This document shows, one piece after another, positions 8,442 through 17,489 of a stretch of 64,000 nucleotides of DNA. The notes under the pieces were generated by a model, which saw nothing but the letters and a program-made list of their open reading frames with translations, did no database searches and was not told the DNA's origin. A program made the position numbers and the translations under genes. Position 1 is the stretch's first letter; each line of letters begins with the position of its first letter. Origin of the DNA: Plantibacter sp050587525 (GTDB lineage: Bacteria > Actinomycetota > Actinomycetes > Actinomycetales > Microbacteriaceae); contig NZ_JBOBFT010000015.1 in the NCBI RefSeq assembly GCF_050587525.1, positions 52,082 to 116,081 of the forward strand. The letters run 5' to 3'.

Positions 8442-9506
8442 TCACCGCGAGGTGAGCTCGTTCAGCACGCTGACGGCTCGTGACGCGTCGTCCGGGTCGG
8501 CGAAGCGCACGCTGAGGAGGTCGTCGTCGTCAGCCGCCATGAGCGCGCGGCGGTCTCCGCCGGGAGCTGTGGACACGAACGCCTCGGCGCCGTCGCCCCA
8601 CCCGACGGTCTCCTCCGTGAGGTCTGCGAACCGTGACCGGTCGGCCACGACCCATGCGCCACCGGGCGCGACCGAATAGGTGAGCGCGGTCGTCGTCCCG
8701 TTCAGGCTCACTCCGCACTCGGTCACCCCCTCCTCCTGTCGGACATCTCGGAGGAGTGAGTAGCCGGTCTCCGACGGGCCGAGGTAGCGCACCGTTGCGG
8801 CATCAGCGTCGAGTGCCTGCGCGAGGGCGCCGACGGGCACGATGTCATCGCACCGACCTGCGCGGGTCGCCTCGGCTCGCTCGACTGGGTGTGGTTGCGG
8901 CACGACATCGACGATCGCGGCGGCGAGTGCCCGGATGTGGTCGGAGATCGTCGTCTCGGATCCGATCAGCCCCGTCGCGACGAGTTCGAGGAACACCTCG
9001 CCGTTCCGGACGTGGATCTCACATCGCTGAGCGGTGGCTTCGCAGGTCGTGCCGGAGCGATCGCCGATGTCCATCGCCCACTCGTTGTGGGCGAAGGCGG
9101 AATTGAAGGCGGCCCAGTGATCGCCACCGTCGCCAGCGACTCGCGCCTCAAGGGCGCGATCGCCGTCCGACCACCTGCAGGTCATGCCGCCGGTTTGCAG
9201 GAGCGGTGCCTCGTCGCTCGAGAGTGCACTCGACGTGAGTCGCTCACCGAACAGCGCGTCCCAGTCGGCGGCTCCAACCAACTGATCGCAGCTCAGATCG
9301 GGGAAGGCGTTCGGCAGCGTCGTGGGCGCGGACGTCGACTCGTGAACCTCTGGCGTCGGAGTGGTCGGAGTGGTCGGAGCCGGTGGCAGGGACCGATCGA
9401 GAGAACAGCCCGCGAGCGTGAGTGTGGCGAGCACGGCGAGGAGGAGCTTCCGGGCGGGCACCGCCTTCCGGGCGGGCGTTCCACCTCTGGTCGGCGTCGT
9501 GCTCAT
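8442..9506 (-). CDS. lipoprotein, hypothetical (two related halves)
   Basis: About 354 residues. The signal peptide has the lipobox LTLAGC, followed by a Pro/Thr-rich linker (PPAPTTPTTPTPE). The mature protein appears to contain two similar domains: one starting SCDQLVGAADWDALFG with MTCRWSDGD, and one starting RCDDIVPVGALAQALD with TECGVSLNG. Each half has two cysteines that could form a disulfide. No family with a known role was recognised. Start 9506 (MSTTPTRGG) gives the natural signal peptide; a longer reading upstream lacks one. Confidence 0.72.
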   Translation of the reverse strand: MSTTPTRGGTPARKAVPARKLLLAVLATLTLAGCSLDRSLPPAPTTPTTPTPEVHESTSAPTTLPNAFPDLSCDQLVGAADWDALFGERLTSSALSSDEAPLLQTGGMTCRWSDGDRALEARVAGDGGDHWAAFNSAFAHNEWAMDIGDRSGTTCEATAQRCEIHVRNGEVFLELVATGLIGSETTISDHIRALAAAIVDVVPQPHPVERAEATRAGRCDDIVPVGALAQALDADAATVRYLGPSETGYSLLRDVRQEEGVTECGVSLNGTTTALTYSVAPGGAWVVADRSRFADLTEETVGWGDGAEAFVSTAPGGDRRALMAADDDDLLSVRFADPDDASRAVSVLNELTSR

Positions 9507-9646
9507 GGGTCCCCGTTTCAGGATCGACGACACACGATAGTGGGCTTTCCTGACAGCCCGCCCGCGGTCGTTCCACGCCACGGCGATATCGGCGTCGGTG
9601 GACGAGTCGCGCCCCACACCATCACGACGGCACATGCGGAGGATGC

Positions 9647-10507
9647 ATGTCTGGTGAACCTCCATCCTTATGCTGTCGATACACGCGTTCGCCTATCGTG
9701 CGACTCGTGCGCACATCGATACACACCTCCCCGGCCGAAGACATCTCTGGGTCCGGACGGCTGCGACGCCTGCTGCGTGGCGCGATCGCCGCGCGTCGCG
9801 AGGCGGCCACCCTGCTCGCCACGAACGCCATCATCGGCCCCCTCGTCGCCATGCTCCCGCTCAGCGTGCTCCTGAGTACGCTCGGCGTGGGGCCGCGAGG
9901 GACGTATCCGGAACTCGACCGGGTGGGCGTCCTCTCTCATCAGGGCAGTTCGTTCACCATCGGCTGCGTCCTGTTCGCCGTGGTCGGTGTGCTCGCGGTC
10001 GCGGCCGACGGTGAGCGCACGCGACGGGCAGAAGACGGCGGTGCGTCACGACCGAACGGCGTCCGTTCGGTCCGGCTCGTCGCCTGGGCCGGACTCGTCT
10101 GGGCGGACGGATTCCTCGCGGCGGTGCTCTCGGCGATCGCGCCGCTCGGGATCGGCGGGGCGTTCCCGCCGGATACCGTGTGGCTCGTCATGATGACGGC
10201 GGTCGGGACCGGGAGCGGTTGGGCGGCGTTCGCCGTGATCGCCTTCTGCATCGGTGTGATGGCGCGGTTGCGTCCACTCGGCATCGCCGTCAGCCTCCTC
10301 CTCACGATCGTGGTGCCCGTCGTCGTCGAGTCGGCGTTCCGACCGTCCGGCGTGGCCGATTATCTGCCCATGTCCGCGGCACGGGCGGTGGCCGCGCCGG
10401 GGATCAGCGAGTCGCCCGCGCACGGTGCGCTCGTGCTCGGAGCCTGGGTGGTCGCGGCCGTCATGCTCGCCTGGTGCGTGCGCCGCCGTAGCGTCGTCGG
10501 GCGCTGA
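9647..10507 (+). CDS. ABC-2-like membrane protein without an ATPase partner
   Basis: Up to 286 residues with about six hydrophobic segments. The C-terminal half (GSGWAAFAVIAFCIGVMARL..., YLPMSAARAV..., AHGALVLGAWVVAAVML...RRR) follows the same order as the permeases at 12132 and 51295, so it is a divergent ABC-2 permease. It lacks their EYSTGQIG/EYANGQIG segment, and no ATP-binding gene adjoins it. ATG 9647 has GGAGG upstream but gives an odd N-terminus; GTG 9698 or 9707 is also possible. It may use the ATPase encoded at 11215. Confidence 0.65.
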   Translation: MSGEPPSLCCRYTRSPIVRLVRTSIHTSPAEDISGSGRLRRLLRGAIAARREAATLLATNAIIGPLVAMLPLSVLLSTLGVGPRGTYPELDRVGVLSHQGSSFTIGCVLFAVVGVLAVAADGERTRRAEDGGASRPNGVRSVRLVAWAGLVWADGFLAAVLSAIAPLGIGGAFPPDTVWLVMMTAVGTGSGWAAFAVIAFCIGVMARLRPLGIAVSLLLTIVVPVVVESAFRPSGVADYLPMSAARAVAAPGISESPAHGALVLGAWVVAAVMLAWCVRRRSVVGR

Positions 10508-10528
10508 CCGGCGACGCGACGGCGGGAG

Positions 10529-11002
10529 TCACCGGAAGTCGGCGTAGCACTTGACGATGGCGTCCTCCGGCGCGTCGTCGGGGAGTTGCAGGCCGTCGTC
10601 ACCCTCCTTCGGATCCGGGACATCGACGCCCTCGGCCCGGAGGCACTTCGCGGCTTTGAGGCTCTTCTTCAGCAGGGACTTCGGATCCATGCCCTCCTGC
10701 ACGGGCGGGCCTCCCAGCTTCGTCGTGCAGGCCTCACCGGCTGCGTCGAGCGTCGCCTTGTCGGCGCCGCCGAAATCGGTCTGCTGGGTCGGGCCGGGAT
10801 CTGGATAGTCGATGCCCTCGCTGCGCATGCAGGCGGCGAAATCCAGCAGGTACTCATCGAAGGTCTGCTCCTTCGCGTCGGTGGCTTTCGGCGTTTCGGA
10901 AGCGGCATCGCCCGAGCCGCAAGCAGCCAGACCGATCACGAGGAGCGGGAGGGCGAGCAGGGCAAAGGCGGGGCGCGGACGGCGGCGAGGGGTCGCGAAC
11001 AT
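10529..11002 (-). CDS. small lipoprotein with four conserved cysteines (paralogue 2)
   Basis: 157 residues. The signal peptide ends LVIGLAAC. The mature part shows CMRSEGIDYPDPG, then Cys in EACTTKLGGPP, CLRAEGVDVPDP and a final Cys (IVKCYADFR), the same plan as the lipoproteins at 7773 and 32881. It is convergent with the ABC-2-like gene at 9647, 21 bases away, and divergent from the ABC transporter at 11215. The function is unknown; paired cysteines in an exported domain suggest disulfides or metal binding. ATG 11002 is chosen over the longer reading because it begins the signal peptide. Confidence 0.75.
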   Translation of the reverse strand: MFATPRRRPRPAFALLALPLLVIGLAACGSGDAASETPKATDAKEQTFDEYLLDFAACMRSEGIDYPDPGPTQQTDFGGADKATLDAAGEACTTKLGGPPVQEGMDPKSLLKKSLKAAKCLRAEGVDVPDPKEGDDGLQLPDDAPEDAIVKCYADFR

Positions 11003-11214
11003 GGTGATTCCGTTCTGTCGGTGGGGTGATGATGCACCGCTGAATCGAGGTGCGGAGCCAACTGCACCCGAGCGGATGTTATGGGGGCGTAAGGACGCAG
11101 GCCGGTGATTTCCGGCTCCGAGAAGGGCGTGGTACCAGGGTGCCATTCCTCGAAAATGAGACCGGAACCAATTGCTGATGTGTCAGATGAGCAGCGCTCG
11201 TATCGTGGGGAAAC

Positions 11215-12135
11215 ATGATCGAAGCACACGAACTCACCAAGCGATTCGGCGACAAGCACGCCGTCGGCGGAGTCTCCTTCACCGTTCGTCCCGGTGTGGT
11301 GACCGGTTTCCTCGGGCCGAACGGCGCAGGCAAATCGACCATCATGAAACTCGCCCTCGGGCTGCAGCGTCCGACGTCCGGATCCGTCTCCGTCAACGGC
11401 TCGCAGTACACGCGATCCTCAGCGCCCATGCGGGATGTGGGAGCGCTGCTCGATGCGAGCTGGGCCCATCCTCGACGCTCGGCCCGGAACCACCTCCGTG
11501 CCATCGGCCTCTCGCAGGGGTATGGGCGAAGCCGCGTCGATCAGGTCCTCGAGCAGGCAGGACTCGCCTCGGTGGCCGAAAGGAACGTCGGCACGTTCTC
11601 GCTCGGGATGAAGCAGCGGCTCGGCATCGCCACTGCGCTCCTCGGAGACCCGGCCACCCTCATCCTCGACGAGCCCGTCAACGGTCTCGACCCGGACGGC
11701 GTCATCTGGATCCGCGAGTTCTTGCGGGAGCTCGCGGCGGAAGGTCGCACCGTCCTCCTCTCCTCGCACCTGATGAGCGAGATGCAGCAGACCGCGGACC
11801 GCATCATCGTCATCGGACGGGGTGCGATCCTCGCCGACGGCGAGCTGCAGGACATCATCGCGGGCGGGACCGAAGCGTCCGTCATCGTCCGGAGCCCCCG
11901 CCTCAAGGAATTCGCCGATGTGCTCCAGCGCGCCGGGGCCGGGTTCTCCGTCGAGGACGGGACGATCCGCGTCTCCGGGGCGAGCGCCGCCGATGTCGGA
12001 GATCTCGCCGCGCACGTCGGCATCCCCCTCCATGAGCTCCGTTCCTCGGAGCGCTCCCTTGAAGACGCCTACCGGCAATTGGTCGGCGACAGTATCGAAC
12101 ACGGCGCAGGAGCGCGGACGGAGCTGCAGCGATGA
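11215..12135 (+). CDS. ABC-2 type transporter ATP-binding protein
   Basis: 306 residues. Walker A GPNGAGKST (about 37-45), signature FSLGMKQRLGIA and Walker B LILDEPVNGLDPDG are present. The H-loop lies in LLSSHLMSEM. This is the BcrA/CcmA-like subfamily often linked to peptide-antibiotic resistance or export. Its ATG overlaps nothing upstream; its 3' end overlaps the permease ATG by four bases. It is a clear paralogue of the ATPase at 50375, with long identical stretches such as LDPDGVIWIR and RTVLLSSHLMSEM. The substrate is unknown. Confidence 0.92.
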   Translation: MIEAHELTKRFGDKHAVGGVSFTVRPGVVTGFLGPNGAGKSTIMKLALGLQRPTSGSVSVNGSQYTRSSAPMRDVGALLDASWAHPRRSARNHLRAIGLSQGYGRSRVDQVLEQAGLASVAERNVGTFSLGMKQRLGIATALLGDPATLILDEPVNGLDPDGVIWIREFLRELAAEGRTVLLSSHLMSEMQQTADRIIVIGRGAILADGELQDIIAGGTEASVIVRSPRLKEFADVLQRAGAGFSVEDGTIRVSGASAADVGDLAAHVGIPLHELRSSERSLEDAYRQLVGDSIEHGAGARTELQR

Positions 12136-12929
12136 CCATCGTCGACCACACGACTCGGGCTGACGCCGCGCGGACCACGCTCGCGCACCGAGTGTCCTTC
12201 ATCGGGGCTGTACGCGGCGAGCTGCTGAAGCTCGTCACGGTCCGATCGGTCCTCCTGACCTTCCTCTCGACCATCCCACTGGGCGTCTTGTTCGCCTTCA
12301 TCGGCAAGGGCAATCTCGTCCCGGGAGATGATGCCGTCCAGAATCTGAGCAGCCTCTCCTCCGTTCAGGGGAGTTTCATCCTCTTCGCCGCGCTCATCGT
12401 CGCCGTCGCGAGCGTGCTGAGTGTCTCGAGTGAGTACTCGACGGGACAGATCGGCTCAACGCTGACGGCGTTGCCGCGGAGATGGACACTCGTGCTCGCG
12501 AAGTCCGTCGCGCTCGCTGGGGTCTCCTGGGTGCTCGGGTTCGTGACGGCGTTGGCGTCGGGGCTGCTGTTGCTGAGCGCGGGAGGTCCGCTCCCGGGTG
12601 ACGCACTCGCCCTCATCACCGTGACCAGTGCGTGCGCGGGCGTCGCCTGGGCGGCGGTGGCCGTCATCGCATTGAGCCTCGGTGGGATGCTGCGCAGTGC
12701 TGCATTCGCGATCGCAGCGTCATTCGTGCTCTTCTTCATCGCGCCGATCGCGCTCGCCGGGTTGCCGAATTCCATGGACGTCATCCGGTATCTGCCGAAC
12801 TGGGCGGCCGCATCGGTGATCACGCCGCACGTCACGGCCGCCAGTCTCCATGGCGCGGCCGTCCTCGGCCTCTGGGTGCTCGTGGGCGTTGTGGGGTGGG
12901 CGCTCACGCTCCGTCGTCGCGACATCTGA
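12132..12929 (+). CDS. ABC-2 type transporter permease
   Basis: 265 residues, six predicted membrane helices. The segment SSEYSTGQIGSTLTALPRR after the second helix is typical of ABC-2 permeases of the bacitracin/lantibiotic-immunity type. Translation is coupled to the ATPase gene at 11215 through an ATGA overlap, so the two form one exporter. The paralogue at 51295 has the same layout. A strong hairpin follows at 12948. Confidence 0.88.
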   Translation: MTIVDHTTRADAARTTLAHRVSFIGAVRGELLKLVTVRSVLLTFLSTIPLGVLFAFIGKGNLVPGDDAVQNLSSLSSVQGSFILFAALIVAVASVLSVSSEYSTGQIGSTLTALPRRWTLVLAKSVALAGVSWVLGFVTALASGLLLLSAGGPLPGDALALITVTSACAGVAWAAVAVIALSLGGMLRSAAFAIAASFVLFFIAPIALAGLPNSMDVIRYLPNWAAASVITPHVTAASLHGAAVLGLWVLVGVVGWALTLRRRDI

Positions 12930-12947
12930 GTCCGGCCGCATCGGCAT

Positions 12948-12985
12948 CGTCGGGGCGCACCTCCGTTCGGGGGTGCGCCCCGACG
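12948..12985. terminator. strong hairpin terminator after the ABC permease
   Basis: A 14-bp perfect stem (CGTCGGGGCGCACC at 12948-12961 with its complement at 12972-12985) closes a 10-base loop. It lies 19 bases after the permease stop and upstream of the small DNA-binding protein gene at 13037. There is no clear T-tract, as is common in high-GC actinobacteria. Confidence 0.75.
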
Positions 12986-13036
12986 CACGTGACGTTCGCA
13001 GTTCGACCTGCTCATCACATCTACTAACATTTACTT

Positions 13037-13450
13037 ATGGATGAGACGAGAGAGGCCGAGCTGCGCGGGCGAGTGTCCGATGCAGTCGTGCAGGACTTCA
13101 TCGACGATCTGCCGCGCCCCCTCGGTGTTGCGGAGCTCTCCCTCCGCCTCCGGGTGTCGAGGGCCTCGACCATGCACCACGTGCGCCGAGGTCACCTCGT
13201 GGCGTGTCGGGTAGACGGGCGTTGGGTCGTCGACGTCGAGGCGAGCGATCGCTTCCTCCGCGAGATGATCGAAAGCATCAGGGCGCGGCGTCCCGCCCTG
13301 GCGGCATCGGCGTTCGACGGGACGCGGACCGTGTACGTGCCGGTGCGCGGCGCCGTCATCGACCGACTCGCAGCGCTCATGGAGCAACAACACGCGACCG
13401 CGGAACGTGTCATCGAGGATCTGCTGGCCGACCGGGTCGGGGCGGTGTGA
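13037..13450 (+). CDS. small helix-turn-helix DNA-binding protein
   Basis: 137 residues. A central HTH is suggested by LGVAELSLRLRVSRASTMHH followed by VRRGHLVACRVDGRWVVD, which resembles the helix-wing of excisionase/MerR-like proteins. The C-terminal part (RLAALMEQQHATAERVIEDLLADRV) looks like a ribbon-helix-helix-type or antitoxin-like tail, but no toxin gene adjoins. Two AT-rich ACTAACATTTACTTATGG bases precede the ATG and may hold the promoter. The target is unknown. Confidence 0.65.
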   Translation: MDETREAELRGRVSDAVVQDFIDDLPRPLGVAELSLRLRVSRASTMHHVRRGHLVACRVDGRWVVDVEASDRFLREMIESIRARRPALAASAFDGTRTVYVPVRGAVIDRLAALMEQQHATAERVIEDLLADRVGAV

Positions 13451-13486
13451 GAGGGGCCGTGGTCCCGCATTCGGTCGAGCCGGTCG

Positions 13487-15190
13487 TCAGTCGGCGGACC
13501 GCCCCCGCGTCCGGAACGCGGCGAGTGCACCGAGGGCGAGGGCGGCCGCCCCGAACGCCGCGACCGGCGCGGGGGACGAACCCGTAGCCGGCAGCATGCC
13601 GGGGCCGACCTCGTCGCCTTCCTCGATCTCGGGAACAGTGACCTCCGGATCTGGTCCGGGGTGCTCCGAGAATGCGACCTGATCCACGGTCCAGAACAAG
13701 CCGTTCGCTCCGGCATAGGCGAAGGCGAATCGCACTTCTGCCGCCCCGGGCGGGACGGGTACGGGGATGCGCTCCATGCGATTGACGCTCGTCGTGTAGG
13801 AGCGGATCTCGATCGGCTCCCCGCCATCGAAGCGTGCGACGACGGATGCCGTCTGCGAAGGGTCCTCCCGGTAATTCGTCGCGAACGACAGCATCGCCTC
13901 GCCGGTTCCGGAGATCGGGTAAGCGGGGGTGAGCAGCGTCGAATCGAACGGGCCGGCGTCGTGGGCCACATCGTCCCACTCGTCGGAATCGGCTACGGCG
14001 AACACGTCCCGATTCCGCACGCTCGTCTCGCGGCCCTGTCCGAGGTCCGTGTTCGTCCAGAACTCATCGGTCGTGAACGCCCATCCGCTCCACTCCGTCG
14101 TGCCGCCGGCCGGCATGCGCGAGTTGTCGATGCTCCAGCCCGCTGGCGCGTCGTGCGTCCAGCCGAGGACGCCCGCGACCGCTGCCTCGTCGACCGCCGG
14201 AAGAAGCGCGTCGCGCAGAACAGCGAAATCGTCGGAGGGGAGCCGATCGAACGCCGCGCCGTCGAGGTCCCAGTCGGACTCCGCGATCACGCCGTGGTGT
14301 TGGAGGACGGCTGGAGCGACATCGACGAGTTTGACGTCGTATCGCCGCGAACCCGGGGTGATGCCGCCACCGCTCGCAACGACGAAGACGCCGCGCTCGC
14401 CGATCGAGTTGCCACCATGGCCGCCCTCCGGCGTGTGCCCGTGATCCGTCGTGACGACGATGAGCCAGTCCTCGTCGGCGTACGTGGCGCGAGCCTCGAT
14501 GGCGTCCATGAGCTGCCCCACCTGGACGTCGACGTTCTCGATGGCGGCGAGGTACTGCGCCGAAGCCGCGCCGAAGTCGTGCCCGACGATGTCGGGCTCG
14601 TCCAGGTGCACCATGATCGCGTCCGGGTCGCCGTTCTCGAGCCGGTCGGAGACGGTTTCGACCGTGGCGGCGTCGCCGGGGGAGCCGATCCGTTCATCGA
14701 CGGACGGGCCGAAGATGTGCGCGGCGACGGGATCCCAGGAGGCGACGACGAGCGTCGAACGCTCCGGATCCGCGGTCTTGAGCCGGGTCAGGTACTCGGG
14801 GTACGTCGTGAACTTCGATCCGGCGAAGGTGTTGTCGACGACGCCGTGCTTGTCGGGCCAGGTTCCCGTGGCGATGCTGGACCAGCCGGGGCCGGACACC
14901 GTCGGCGCCAGGGGATCGGCGCCGAGATTGCTCGTGGCGAGCATCCCCGCCTGGACGAGTCGATCGATGTTGGGTGTGTGCGCGTCCTGCAGCCGGGTGA
15001 AGACGCAGCCGTCCGTGCCGATGATGATGCTCTTCGGGATGCGTGCCGTCCGCGTGCTCGGGGTCATCGCGGAGGCGGGTGCTGCACCTGCACTGGCCGT
15101 GACGGCGGCGGCGGCCGTGACAGCGAGGGCTGCGCCTCCGGCGAGGACGGTTCGTCTGCTGACGGGGCGGGTGCGTGGTCCACGTGACAT
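13487..15190 (-). CDS. Tat-exported, LPATG-anchored alkaline phosphatase/phosphodiesterase family protein
   Basis: 567 residues. The N-terminus has a twin-arginine signal (SRRTVLAGG...). The core matches type I phosphodiesterase/nucleotide pyrophosphatases: IIGTDGCVF, a probable nucleophile Ser/Thr in TVSGPGWSSIATGTWPDKHG, LDEPDIVGHDFG and TTDHGHTPEGGHGG for metal binding. A beta-rich domain follows (about 390-520), perhaps carbohydrate-binding. The C-terminus is a sortase signal: LPATG, a hydrophobic helix and an Arg-rich tail. The likely role is hydrolysis of a phosphate ester or diester at the cell wall. It is convergent with the HTH gene at 13037. Confidence 0.86.
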   Translation of the reverse strand: MSRGPRTRPVSRRTVLAGGAALAVTAAAAVTASAGAAPASAMTPSTRTARIPKSIIIGTDGCVFTRLQDAHTPNIDRLVQAGMLATSNLGADPLAPTVSGPGWSSIATGTWPDKHGVVDNTFAGSKFTTYPEYLTRLKTADPERSTLVVASWDPVAAHIFGPSVDERIGSPGDAATVETVSDRLENGDPDAIMVHLDEPDIVGHDFGAASAQYLAAIENVDVQVGQLMDAIEARATYADEDWLIVVTTDHGHTPEGGHGGNSIGERGVFVVASGGGITPGSRRYDVKLVDVAPAVLQHHGVIAESDWDLDGAAFDRLPSDDFAVLRDALLPAVDEAAVAGVLGWTHDAPAGWSIDNSRMPAGGTTEWSGWAFTTDEFWTNTDLGQGRETSVRNRDVFAVADSDEWDDVAHDAGPFDSTLLTPAYPISGTGEAMLSFATNYREDPSQTASVVARFDGGEPIEIRSYTTSVNRMERIPVPVPPGAAEVRFAFAYAGANGLFWTVDQVAFSEHPGPDPEVTVPEIEEGDEVGPGMLPATGSSPAPVAAFGAAALALGALAAFRTRGRSAD

Positions 15191-15351
15191 GGTGATGTGC
15201 TCCAGATCGGTCCGGTCGGCATGGTCGCCGCGGGGTGCTTCAATTCTGATGTCGGATACGCCAGGTGCCAGGTGGTCAGAGCGATCGTTCCGTCAGTGTT
15301 CATGATCGTTCAGGCGCTGATCACTCGCGGTGGGGCACCTTGGCCCTCACC

Positions 15352-15455
15352 CTTCGACAGGCTCAGGGACCGGTTGCTCAGGGACCGGTGGCTCAGGGAC
15401 CGGGGGCTCAGGGGGCGGGGCGGTGGCTCAGGGGGCGGTGGCTCAGGGCGCGGTG
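15352..15455. repeat. 15-bp GCTCAGGGACCGG tandem repeat overlapping the 3' end of the beta-lactamase gene
   Basis: The tract starts with CTTCGACAG and then repeats GCTCAGGGACCGGTK at 15361, 15376 and 15391, followed by decayed copies (GCTCAGGGGGCGG) to 15455. The last copy contains the beta-lactamase stop (TCA at 15443-15445) and its final codons. The core is shared with the tracts at 7013 and 47306. The rest of the gap 15191-15351 holds nothing recognisable apart from the phosphatase gene's upstream region. Confidence 0.8.
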
Positions 15456-16378
15456 GCGAGCACGCCGAGCGCCGTGAGCGCTGCCGCCGCAGCCTTCGCG
15501 ATCAGGACGTCGTCATACGAGGCTTCCTGTGCGGCTCGGCTCGACAGGACGGTCATGACGATCGGGGCTCCCGCCGGCGGCCAGAGGACGGCGATGTCGT
15601 TGCGTGTCCCGTAGGACGCCGCACCGGTCTTGTCGCCGACGGTCCAGTCGGTCGGTACGGCGGCGCGGATCAGCTTCCCTCCCGTCGTATTCCCTTGCAG
15701 CCAGGCGGCGAGCAGTTCTCGTTTCGGCTGTTCGACGGCGTCGCCGAGCACGTACGCGTCGAGTGTGGATGCGAGCGCGCGGGGTGTGCTCGTGTCGCGA
15801 AGGTCGCCAGGCGTCGCTTCGTTGAGATCGGGCTCGAGGCGGTCGACGTTCGTCGTCGCATCGCCCGAAGCGCGCAGGAGCTGCTGGACGCCCGCCGGGC
15901 CGCCCAGCTGCGCGAACATGAGGTTCGCGGCCGTGTTGTCGCTGTACTGGACAGCCGCGGTCGCGACGTCTCGAAGCGGCATTCCCGTGTCCACGTGCTG
16001 TTCCGTGATGGGTGAGTAGGCGACGAGATCATCGGCCGTGTACTGGATGACCCGGTCGAGGTCTTCCATCGTGCGCGTCTGCAGGATCGTCGCTGCCAGC
16101 ATCGCCTTGATCGTGGAAGCGAAGGCGAACCGTTCGTCGGGGCGGTACTCGACCGTCGTCCCTGCGCCCGTGTCGAATGCGACGACGCCGAGGCGGGCGT
16201 CGAACTCCTGCTCCAGGGCTGCGAACGCTGCATCGGCGTGCACGGTGGTCGGCGTGGACGGCGGACGGGTCGTCAGGGCCGACGCAGGCGATGAGTGCGC
16301 GCCTGGGCTCGAGCATCCGGTCGATCCGGCCAGAACGGCGGCGGCGGTCAGGGTCAGGAAGGTGCGGCGTGACGGCAT
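15443..16378 (-). CDS. class A beta-lactamase, lipoprotein
   Basis: 311 residues. The signal peptide ends LAGSTGC, a lipobox, so the enzyme is probably tethered to the membrane. Class A motifs are complete: STIK (Ser70-Lys73 by Ambler numbering), SDN in YSDNTAAN (Ser130), Glu166 in RLEPDLNEA and KTG in VGDKTGAASYG. It hydrolyses beta-lactams. The final codons (ATAP-stop) lie inside the GCTCAGGG repeat tract, so the C-terminus may differ from relatives. ATG 16378 begins the signal peptide; the longer frame upstream is not coding-like. The trypsin-like gene lies upstream on the same strand. Confidence 0.93.
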   Translation of the reverse strand: MPSRRTFLTLTAAAVLAGSTGCSSPGAHSSPASALTTRPPSTPTTVHADAAFAALEQEFDARLGVVAFDTGAGTTVEYRPDERFAFASTIKAMLAATILQTRTMEDLDRVIQYTADDLVAYSPITEQHVDTGMPLRDVATAAVQYSDNTAANLMFAQLGGPAGVQQLLRASGDATTNVDRLEPDLNEATPGDLRDTSTPRALASTLDAYVLGDAVEQPKRELLAAWLQGNTTGGKLIRAAVPTDWTVGDKTGAASYGTRNDIAVLWPPAGAPIVMTVLSSRAAQEASYDDVLIAKAAAAALTALGVLATAP

Positions 16379-16493
16379 CGGTGTCTCCTTGCTCGGCGCG
16401 CTGCGGGGTCCCGCAACGCGAACCTGGAATGGAACTGAGGTGATGCCGCCCTGCGCAGCGCGTCCACGTCCGCAGAAGGGCATCCGGTCCTCC

Positions 16494-17342
16494 TCAGAAA
16501 TCGAGGCCGGAGCGAATCGCTTCCGATCCCGTGTACGTGAAGATGGTGGGGTTCCCGGTTTGTCCGCATCCGGTGATCGACCCGCGCGAAACGATGCCGA
16601 TCTGGTAGACGGTCGTACCGATCGTCCGGAACAGGGGTCCGCCGCTGTCTCCGTAACAGGCGGAGTGCCCGGTCTTTCCGGCGCACATGTCCGAATCCGG
16701 GTTGAACACGGCGCCTCCGGCCAGCGCGCATTCACCGCTCGAGAGGATCGGCAGGCCGACTTCACGGAGGATGAGGGAGCCGTCCTCGTCGTCGCTGTCG
16801 GTGGCGCCCCAGCCGATGAGGGTCGCGATGGAGCCGGGCGCCAGGAGCGCGTCGGTGCCCGGGGTGGGGAGACTGACCGGTTGCACATCGATCAGTGGGC
16901 TCTGCAGCCGGAGCACGGCGGCGTCGTAGCCTTCCCACCCGAAGTCGGGATGGCTCACCGATGCGGAGAGTCCGCGGATCTGCACGCGCTCGCCGGGAGC
17001 CCCCGCCGGGAGCACGCTGGCTCCGACGACGAGGCGCCAGGCCTGCCCTGCCGACAGGTCAGGTGCGCAGTGCGCCGCCGTGAGCACCTGCCACGGCGAG
17101 ATGACCGATGCCGCACACACGTGCATCCATTCGTTCGTTTCCGGATTGACCATCTGGAGGGACGCCATGAACCCGGCGTAGCGTTCCGGGTCCGCCGGAT
17201 CCCCGCCGACCACGTAGGGCATGGGATCCGTGTCGGAGGAGTGGGAGGGCGCTGCGGTGGCGCTGGCGGCACCGCCGACGAGGAGCAGACAGCTCGCGAC
17301 GGCTGCCGCCGCCAAGCGGGCCACGGGGGCTGGAATCGTCAT
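16494..17342 (-). CDS. secreted trypsin-like serine protease (S1)
   Basis: 282 residues. A Sec signal peptide (cleavage near ASATAAPS) is followed by a short propeptide and the mature start-like YVVGG. The catalytic triad is visible: His in LTAAHCA, Asp in GYDAAVLRL and Ser in CYGDSGGPL. Cysteine pairs typical of chymotrypsin-fold enzymes are present (VCAASVISPWQVLTAAHC). It is probably a secreted endopeptidase. It is 115 bases upstream of the beta-lactamase and may share a promoter with it. Confidence 0.92.
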   Translation of the reverse strand: MTIPAPVARLAAAAVASCLLLVGGAASATAAPSHSSDTDPMPYVVGGDPADPERYAGFMASLQMVNPETNEWMHVCAASVISPWQVLTAAHCAPDLSAGQAWRLVVGASVLPAGAPGERVQIRGLSASVSHPDFGWEGYDAAVLRLQSPLIDVQPVSLPTPGTDALLAPGSIATLIGWGATDSDDEDGSLILREVGLPILSSGECALAGGAVFNPDSDMCAGKTGHSACYGDSGGPLFRTIGTTVYQIGIVSRGSITGCGQTGNPTIFTYTGSEAIRSGLDF

Positions 17343-17489
17343 GGTCGATGCCTTTCGAACAGCGGTCGGAGGAGAAGGGCAGAGGTCATCGGCCCTTCTC
17401 CCCGTATTCGATCAGGCGCGGGGTGAGCGCAGCGTAAGGAGTTCCGGTGCGACGAACGACTCGTAACGCTCCGAATCCTCGGGACGCGG

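Noticed and set aside
13661..15187. 508-codon plus-strand frame opposite the phosphatase gene
   Set aside because: Antisense shadow; the minus strand has a Tat signal, metal-binding motifs and LPATG.
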